From assembly GCA_021613535.1 (NCBI GenBank), contig CP075493.1, forward strand, positions 12,338,001-12,402,000: a stretch of 64,000 nucleotides of DNA, in the 5' to 3' direction. The notes under the pieces were generated by a model. It saw only the letters and a program-made list of their open reading frames with translations. It was not told where the DNA came from and did no database searches. This document shows, in pieces, positions 57,529 to 64,000 of the stretch (positions are counted from its first letter, which is position 1; each line of letters starts with the position of its first letter). This DNA is from Adineta vaga (taxonomy: Eukaryota; Rotifera). The position numbers were made by a program, and so were the translations under genes.

Positions 57529-57813
57529 ACATTTATACCATCTATATTCACCTTTCGACATATAAGCACAAAGAAAATCTATGTAGCAATGTACTTTTTC
57601 TTACATGAAAAATAATAACCATTCTAATTAGTATCACCTCCATTTCGAAATATGTGTCTAACATGATCTGAAGGCGATTTTAAGTTATATTCCATCGTAA
57701 TAGATATCGATATCATATCTCATGGATTCTAACTCGAAAAAAAACCTCATCAAACGTTAGTAATAGAGTGATTTTATTTCATTTTATTACTATAGAAAAA
57801 AGTCAGTTGTTGT
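57529..57813. other. Spacer between convergent ankyrin-ART genes
   Basis: 285 bp of AT-rich 3' flanking sequence shared by the two tail-to-tail genes; nothing specific is seen. Confidence 0.4.
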
Positions 57814-59055
57814 TTAATTCATCAAGTGCTCTGGATAGAACTTTTGAGAAATGGGTACATTCTCAAGCTGAATTAGATGATAACCAGTGTCTTCATCTCT
57901 GGTGACTCCATGCACTTCAAATAGAGTACCTGGTAAAAGTAATACTTCTTTTTCCTGTGGATATTGTGATAAAGGTTTTGCAATACTCAAATCAATAGCT
58001 GTATAACAAGTATCAGGAAAAGAGAATTTCATTAGAAAAACATCTTTATGAAAACCATGTTCAGCATCATATTCGAGTGCCTCTCGAGCGCGATCAATAG
58101 CAACACTTTTCACAGCTGATGTAGATGTCATCGTTTTAATTTCAATGAGTCGACCTTTATTTTTTGCTGCCCATTGATAGTTTTGAAGAACATTTTTCTC
58201 CATGGTCATACCACGATAAGTTGGACCTCCTTTGAAAGCTCGTTGTTTTAATGATGATAAATGTAAATAGACTTCAATAGCAAAAGAGTCTACATTAGAT
58301 TGAAGTGCTCGATATAAATCTGTTTCAAGCGTATAAAGAAGAAGGAGGTGATCAATGCATTGTTTCGTACGATATTCATTAAATTGGAAAAATGCTTCAG
58401 AATCATCTCTTTTTGTATACTTGACGGTTTTTTTCATTAATTTAAACACATCGTTACACGTATTTGAAATCTAGAATCGAGGTAGTTTCATTTGACATTT
58501 TCTTTCATCTGATAAATGGACTAAAGATATTAGCTTACTTGAAATTTTTTTAAGCAATATTTCATCATTTGTGCTTGAACAATTTTTTGTAAAGTCGCCT
58601 CTCGTTCTTCAAAACGTACCGATATGTTTATAACCGCTCACATAATTATTTTTTGGGATATTATCATCTTCGACATCTGCCTGTTCTTCGCATGAAATCA
58701 TCTGAAAACAATCTTCTGCTGATACAAATCTTCCATTGGGTGAACCATTACGATTGGGTCTATCGAATAATCGCCGCATTTCGTCACCTTGTGCTTCATC
58801 ATACGGTGTATTACCATATTTGTTCAAAGTCCACGTTGTACGACCATTATCTAGCAATAATTTCACTATAGCGTGATGTCCATTAAAGGTAGCAACATGC
58901 AATGCTGTGCTACCATTTGGTTCGAAACGATTTTTTTCTTCATGAGACATCGTAGGTAAGAGTTCCTGAACAGTGGTAAAATCGCCATTACGACAGGCCA
59001 GATAGAATCTTGAGGGTGTAACCTGTTTATCAGTATCAGAAGCAGTTGCAGCCAT
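57814..59055 (-). pseudogene. Ankyrin / ADP-ribosyltransferase paralogue with one frameshift
   Basis: The start MAATASDTDKQVTPSRFYLA aligns with that of the gene at 56470, so I prefer it to the in-frame ATG at 59113. Ankyrin repeats (PNGSTALHVATFNGHHAIVK) and an acidic linker follow. At about 58619-58621 (ATCGGTACG on the minus strand) a one-base shift is needed to pass from GYKHI into the helical region (RFEEREATLQKIVQAQMMKY). A 68-bp intron (58471-58538) then leads into the ART domain, which has all key residues: the arginine in GPTYRGMTM, STS in TMTSTSAV, and ExE in PQEKEVLLL. So this copy has the catalytic set but a broken frame, while its neighbour has an open frame but no STS. Confidence 0.7.
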
Positions 59056-59285
59056 TACCGAGAATAAAACGCACCTTTGTGACTTTATTTCTGATTTAGA
59101 GAATGGAAGAAACATGCCGTTGATGTTGTTGTGTATCTAGCCATGTGCTTTTTTCCCATTCTTCACAAGCAAAAGAGTTTTGTATAGAGCAATAAAAAAA
59201 TACACAGCGAATTCATTGACTCAAAGAAAAGAAAAAAATCAAACTCGTTTTCGCGAAATTATAATGCAGAAAGCATCGCATTGAT

Positions 59286-59338
59286 TTGAAGGGCGTGGGT
59301 GTGGTCAGTCCCCTTGTTTAATACCCATCCTCAAGATT
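59286..59338. repeat. Short hairpin with telomere-like ends
   Basis: TTGAAGGGCGTGGGTGTGG (about 59287-59305) is followed after about 20 bases by ACCCATCCTCAAGATTTT (about 59321-59338). The arms are imperfect inverted copies of the motif that ends CTCAAGAT. It lies just upstream of the receptor relic. Confidence 0.5.
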
Positions 59339-59354
59339 TTCTCTGGTGAAAAAA

Positions 59355-59700
59355 ATGAACAACAGTACAAACAGTGACACATCTAGCAATCTTGAAAATA
59401 CACTTTACGGTATTGCCGAGTATAATATGATTGTAGGTGGACTCTTCATATTGATAGCTGGAAATATTGCATGTATGGGAAATATCTTTGTCTTTCAATC
59501 ACAAACATATCGTCGACAAGCTTGCTTTATTTATCTTTTTTGAAAAACAATTGCAAGTTTATTTCTTCTCAATTTTATTCCCTTAACACGCATTATTGAA
59601 AGTGGTTTTCAAATCCCATTAATAGATGCATCAGATAATCCGTCACATGCTCGTGATTATATATGTTATTACTTTGGATCAATAGCTACTAATACTGGTT
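59355..59700 (+). pseudogene. 7TM receptor N-terminal fragment
   Basis: The ATG at 59355 opens MNNSTNSDTSS, with a first membrane helix (YNMIVGGLFILIAGNIACMG), then RRQACFIYLF followed by TGA at 59541-59543. The same frame continues KTIASLFLLNFIPLTRIIES and GFQIPLIDASD, then DYICYYFGSIATNT, which is the usual order TM2, loop 1, start of TM3 in a bdelloid receptor family. It stops resembling a receptor at about 59700, where O-methyltransferase-like sequence begins shortly after. So a 5' third of a receptor remains, with one nonsense codon and loss of everything from mid-TM3. Confidence 0.6.
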
Positions 59701-59719
59701 ATCAGTTGACTAAATCAGT

Positions 59720-60344
59720 TCGTGGTCAATGTAAAGGGTCTGGTTTTGCTGAAAAAAAATTTCAGGTGGTCTTAATTTGTACGAATTTATGCGAAAACCT
59801 GAAAATCAAGATTATATGCATCTTTATAATGGAGTTATGACTTGCTTATCGACTTACACAGGTACTGAGCTAGTAACAGGTGTAGATTTTGGTCGCTTTG
59901 AAACTTTAGTAGATTTGAGTGGTAATCGTGGTACTTTTTTGGCTCAAATTCTTCAACACTATGAAAACATTCGACATGGATTCGTGTTTGATTTACCACA
60001 ATGTATGATTCCTCAAGCTGATGCTTACATACTTAAATATTTATTACACGTTTTCGATGATGAAATATGTGTGGCTACATTATCATCAATTCGTAAGGCA
60101 AATGAAAATCATTCTGACTCATCATTGACTATATTTATTGTCGAACATATAATTTTGTCCGATGAATTACTCAGCGACTGGCAATCACATGCTTTTGATA
60201 TAGGAATGACTATGCTTATAGTGCTGCTCGAGAACGAACAGAACAAGAATATCAAGTAATACTTGAAAAAGCAGGATTTCAATTGAAAAAACTCTATCCA
60301 CTTCAAGCACCAGATTCAATAATTGAAGCTACTTTCATTAAGTA
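59720..60344 (+). pseudogene. O-methyltransferase (Methyltransf_2-like) relic
   Basis: The frame from about 59766 (GGLNLYEFMRKPENQDYMHL) shows the SAM-dependent O-methyltransferase core: FGRFETLVDLSGNRGTFLAQ corresponds to motif I (normally VDVGGGxG, here with Ser and Asn substitutions), then FVFDLPQCMI. A deletion then jumps directly to PQADAYILKYLLHVFDDEIC, omitting about 25-30 residues. After DIGMTML the frame shifts and continues in another register (ARERTEQEYQVILEKAGFQL, then IIEATFIK) to TAA at 60342-60344. Such enzymes methylate small hydroxylated molecules in plants, fungi and bacteria, and also include animal ASMT-type proteins. The N-terminal dimerisation domain is missing, and the gene cannot be functional. 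Confidence 0.7.
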
Positions 60345-60479
60345 AATTTTGAGGATGTAGTAGATGAGTATGACCAGAAAATAAAGAGCTTGCTTTTGAA
60401 ACATGAAGAATCCATATTATTTTATTTATTAAACACAAATTTTTCGTGATTATATACAAAAGCTAGAAAGGTTTCTTTC

Positions 60480-61323
60480 TCAACTATTTGCAAATGAAGG
60501 TCGATTACAAGTACACATTTGAGGAAAATATCCTGCTAAACAAACACCTTCATATTTATAATTACAAGCTTTGGATGGTGTTATACGAGGACGAGTCCTT
60601 AGTAAAAGTTTACGAGCAACTTCCTTTGCTTTTTCATCCTCCTGAAATTAAATAAATACTATAGATATAGTGTATGTCTTTATTGTAATGAATTACTTTA
60701 TATTTTAAATAAAGTTGCATAGATGCTTTAGCATCTTGAGTAGCTAAATGACCATTTTCAGCGTTCAAATCAATATGTAATAATGTCAAAGCTTCATGTG
60801 CTAACGAGAAAAAACTAAATGAAAAATAATCAATGCAAACTTTTCTCTATTTAAATTTCCGAAATTTAATATACCTGGTATTGTCAAAACGTGGATTATA
60901 AGCTTTAAACCATTGACTAATATCAATCACATCTGAATAATGTACACCTTTTTGTAGTTTCAACCATTGAATATCATTCTTTGGACCTTGTCCAATAATA
61001 ATTGTCGTCGAATCAAATAATGAATAGATCTAAGTAAGGAAGAAAAACATCTATGAACGTTTATTTCCTTATGAACAAGTTCTGAATACTTTTTCTAAAA
61101 CTTCTTCCAATGTTGGCGCTTGTTCAAGTTCTTTAACTCGTAAACCTGTAAATGGATAAAGATCGCTCACAACTTCTTCAACTGGTTTAATTAATGAAGC
61201 ATAAATTATTTCACATTGCTCATTCACAATTGCTACACTACATGGAGATCGATCTTCATGAGTATAACCTGTTGCTACACATTCGAGATCAATTGCAAGA
61301 ACACGATCATTGCTAGTTGCCAT
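60480..61323 (-). CDS. DEDDh 3'-5' exonuclease, RNase T / RNA exonuclease type
   Basis: Exons 61090-61323, 60875-61029, 60697-60814 and 60480-60641 (introns 60, 60 and 55 bp) give 222 residues starting MATSNDRVLAIDLECVATGY. Exo I is IDLEC (Asp and Glu of the DEDD set), Exo II is GQGPKNDIQWLKL, and Exo III is GHLATQDAKASM, with the His and Asp spaced as in the DEDDh class. A Cys/Lys-rich tail (CNYKYEGVCLAGYFPQMC) follows. These enzymes trim RNA or DNA 3' ends with two magnesium ions; the size and layout are close to REXO/ISG20-type RNA exonucleases. I place the start at the ATG nearest the domain because the upstream frame opens with TTG. The gene is intact. Confidence 0.85.
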
Positions 61324-62003
61324 ATCGAATTGATATAGCAAACTTACTATTCGCAAATTGTAATAAGTCTTCTTCTTATAGTTTTCATAGAACGGGTGAC
61401 TCTAATAATAATGTGAATCACAGGTGAGGTGTTTTTTCGTTCTGATTTGTTACAAAATAGAAATATAGAAAAATAAAACTATAGATGTCTTCGTGAGGCA
61501 TTCAACTGTTTTGTTGTAGTTTAGTATTATTTATTTATGGTCGGCGAATATGGGTGAGAGTGTGGGTATTCTTTCAATTTAACCCACACCCTCAAGATTC
61601 CAGTATCTATAGTTAGAGACTCACATAGTCTAAAATATTGTTTCATATCAAAAGCAAGCGTGCATGAATAATAATGATGACGTCAACTTGTATCATTCAT
61701 GAGTGCATTGCACAAGGATAATATAATGTCTGAGTGTTTGTATCCCAATGATATTAAATAAATAATAGCAGATATAATCTTGTCCTTAAAGACATAATAC
61801 TAGTATAGATATATATGTATGGTAATGATGTTCATTGAACGGTGTCGTCATACTAAAATGAAAGAGAAAGAGACATAATCAAGGTATCAATAAGACATGG
61901 GGAAAAAAGGAACGGATAAAAGAGAATACGAGCAAATTTTTATCTCAAAGATTTTGACATTTCATTCTACTTATTATATCTTTAGAAGATAAAAATTGAT
62001 ACA
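61324..62003. other. Intergenic with telomere-like hairpin at 61552-61596
   Basis: AT-rich spacer between divergent genes. TGGGTGAGAGTGTGGGT (61551-61567) faces AACCCACACCCTCAAGATTC (61581-61600) over a 13-base loop. The inner GTGTGGGT/ACCCACAC arms pair perfectly and include one TGTGGG and one CCCACA unit. No gene is recognised. Confidence 0.6.
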
Positions 62004-64000
62004 ATGCAATTTATACCATCAACGATAGTTACTATTTCTTTGCCGTTATTGACTGCATTGGTTGTTGCATTTGTCGTTGTTCTCTCACTAATTCCAACTT
62101 ATCTTCAAAATAATGCCAGTTTTCCTACGTTCAATCAAAGTAATTTTATTTTTTATCATTTTATTTTACTCAATATGCTATATTATTGTATTGTATTAGA
62201 TACCGTTATTTTATCAGTTACATACAAAACAAATTTATTAAATCAAAGTTCAATTAAAATAATAGATCGAATTACATTAAATGATCAGGTATATGTCATA
62301 TTAGTTTTTTGCCATGCATCCGAAATATATACATTCTTATTCAATTTTTCAGTTGTCACAGTTATTTCGTTTACAACATCTCAATCTATCGATCATTTCT
62401 TATGGTTTTACTTCAAAAGATATAACATCAAAAGCTTCTCTAAAGAAAAGGTAAATAAAACTAGACTGAATTCATCTTGATATAAGTTTTTATTTTTCCG
62501 AAGTATTGATTCAATTCAATGTGCAGATGGCTCATCATCTTCAAATGTTCCACTTAATTTTCGATTTTCTCTCACACCTACTCGAAGGCAAATCACAAAT
62601 TATCAATGGGAACAGTATTTAACTAAACTGCAAGAAAATATTCAAACTAATTACAAACAATTCGATATCACAATGTTATCTACTGATAACAAGACAGTAC
62701 CTGTTCAATTGGAATTCTGTTCATTACAGAAACTTTCAGCCGATGCAACAACAACATTAATCACCGATAAAATCAGGTTTTTATATTTTGATTTTTACAA
62801 ACATCACATTAATCATTCAATGTTTAGACTAGATTGTCCATTAGTTATATTAGGTGCTGGTGTAGGTGGATCACACAGTGCATATCGATTAGCTCCAACT
62901 TATAAGAACAAATTATGTATATTTGAACGTGAAAGTTATATCGGTGGTCGACTTTATGATATTGATTATAATGGAAATCTTGTTGAAATCTATTCAACAA
63001 ATCCAATAATACCAATGGGTGGTATGAGATTCTATGAAAAACAACCTGTTGTTAAACAATTAGTCGATGAATTAAATATATCCTATTATCAATATGATTA
63101 TCAAACTACTATGATTAAAGCACGAGGAAAATTTTATACATCTTATAATGAAATGTGTTCAAAATCATATACAGATTTAGTTTGTACAGATGATACAAAT
63201 GGCTTCAATGTTCAAGATCAATTATGGAATAAATTATTAGAAGAATACGGAAAAAATTCTTTCAATTCATATCAATTTGCTGATGTCAATGCATTTTGTC
63301 GTTATCTTCTTGGTGATGAAGGAACAGATTATTTAAAAGATTCATTTCGCTTTCGAGCTGATTTTCTCAGTACAGATGTTAGTTCTTATATGGAATTTTT
63401 AAAGCAAGATTTCAATCTTAATCAACCAATTTATTATCCTCATCAAGGTTTATCAGAAATAGTTAAACGAATGATTTCTAATGCAACAAATCTAAATAAC
63501 GCTCAATTATATTTAAATGAACCTGTTATTGAAATCAATGAAAACATTGATCAAAGTTTTACTATTAAAACAACAAATTATCAAATCATAAGTCAACAAT
63601 TAATAATCGCAATACCTCCAATTGGTTGGAAAGATATTCAAGGTTCAATTGCTAATGAGATTAAATCTAGTAAATATTTTCAATCGATTTTACCTATAAG
63701 AACAATCATTATTGTGAATTTTTGGCCAAATAGATGGTGGGAAAATAGTTTAGTATTTGGTAAAGCTGTTGATCGTGCTTGGACAAGACAGAATTGTATA
63801 AGTTTCATTGAAATTATATCTCAACATCCAGCGAAAAAAGAACTTAATGCAACAAAAACAGTTTATGATGATGGATTATGTGTTGATATGTGGTTAACAT
63901 TAATTGCTCGATCATCACAAGATGATTTAGTTGAAGAATTATTAAGAGGATTGAGAGGATTATTTATTGATGTTGAAATACCAAGACCATTGAAAACGTT
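62004..64000 (+). CDS. Flavin-containing amine oxidase, signal-anchored (3' end off window)
   Basis: Exons 62004-62139, 62527-62776 and 62828 to beyond 64000 are in phase. The N-terminus (MQFIPSTIVTISLPLLTALV, VAFVVVLSLI) is a signal or membrane anchor. Exon 3 opens with the FAD-binding motif VILGAGVGGSHSAYRLA, then FERESYIGGRLYDI (the second dinucleotide-binding motif, with the ribose-binding glutamate), PMGGMRFYE, and later QGLSEIVKRMI and IAIPPIGW, all in the order found in L-amino-acid/monoamine oxidases. These enzymes oxidise amines or amino acids and release hydrogen peroxide and ammonia. About 390 codons of exon 3 are visible without a stop. The first intron, 387 bp, is far longer than the usual 50-70 bp and contains an open frame continuing exon 1 that I regard as read-through of the intron. 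Confidence 0.85.

Noticed and set aside
62140-62480. Extension of exon 1 of the amine oxidase gene as a separate 158-residue membrane protein
   Set aside because: Canonical GT/AG sites at 62140 and 62526 restore the enzyme frame; the extra residues look like translated AT-rich intron.
1-64000. Transposase, reverse transcriptase, tRNA, rRNA or spliced-leader genes
   Set aside because: Looked for by motif and found none; short or diverged copies could still be missed by eye.

Overview
This window looks like bdelloid rotifer nuclear DNA (Adineta/Rotaria type; the genus cannot be told from the sequence). It is very AT-rich and has no operons. Most introns are 50-70 bp with GT/AG ends. The genes belong to families I associate with bdelloids: class A 7TM receptors with an ERHILIFH signature, NHL-repeat proteins, arginine ADP-ribosyltransferase (ART) domains joined to TPR or ankyrin repeats, F-box/leucine-rich proteins and coiled-coil/SPRY proteins. 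Short CCCACA/TGTGGG tracts resemble the published Adineta telomere repeat, which would fit a subtelomeric or gene-poor accessory location. I see no transposase, reverse transcriptase, tRNA or rRNA gene.

Layout. 1-12 kb: a broken F-box gene, a 7TM receptor, an NHL protein, a 7TM receptor with a frameshift, a DUF4419 gene, a membrane M28 peptidase, and a gene combining a death-effector-like domain, one membrane span and a DM9 domain. 12-21 kb: a damaged endonuclease/exonuclease/phosphatase gene, a collapsed ART-TPR gene, a dead 7TM receptor, and a 1.6k-residue LDL-A/EGF/7TM receptor interrupted by one TAG. 22-30 kb: an intact 7TM receptor, a Cys-rich secreted protein, a Ly6-like relic, a cytochrome P450 relic, an F-box gene and an arrestin-domain adaptor. 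31-38 kb: one 14-exon gene joining two NHL blocks, a Thr-rich stalk, a REJ-like region and a GPS motif. 38-48 kb: a 7TM receptor, an 83-bp minisatellite, an intact ART protein, a coiled-coil/SPRY protein, a small inverted-repeat element, a ZZ-finger microprotein and an F-box/LamG protein. 49-64 kb: a 7TM gene with an in-frame TAA, a long ART-TPR gene with two in-frame stops, a tail-to-tail pair of ankyrin-ART genes, 7TM and O-methyltransferase relics, a DEDDh exonuclease, and a flavin amine oxidase running off the right edge.

Functional picture (inference). The content is dominated by sensing (7TM, LDL-A/EGF/7TM, NHL/REJ/GPS, DED/TM/DM9), protein turnover and adaptor functions (F-box, SPRY, arrestin with PPxY, ZZ) and ADP-ribosylation effectors. 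An unusual share of genes carry one or two lesions in otherwise preserved reading frames. Several are in-frame stops at positions where aligned relatives suggest Trp, Arg or Gln. This points to recent gene decay, one degraded allele, or an assembly problem; RNA editing is a remote alternative.

Starts quoted here are ATG codons. Longer frames that open with TTG or GTG were trimmed to the first plausible ATG.
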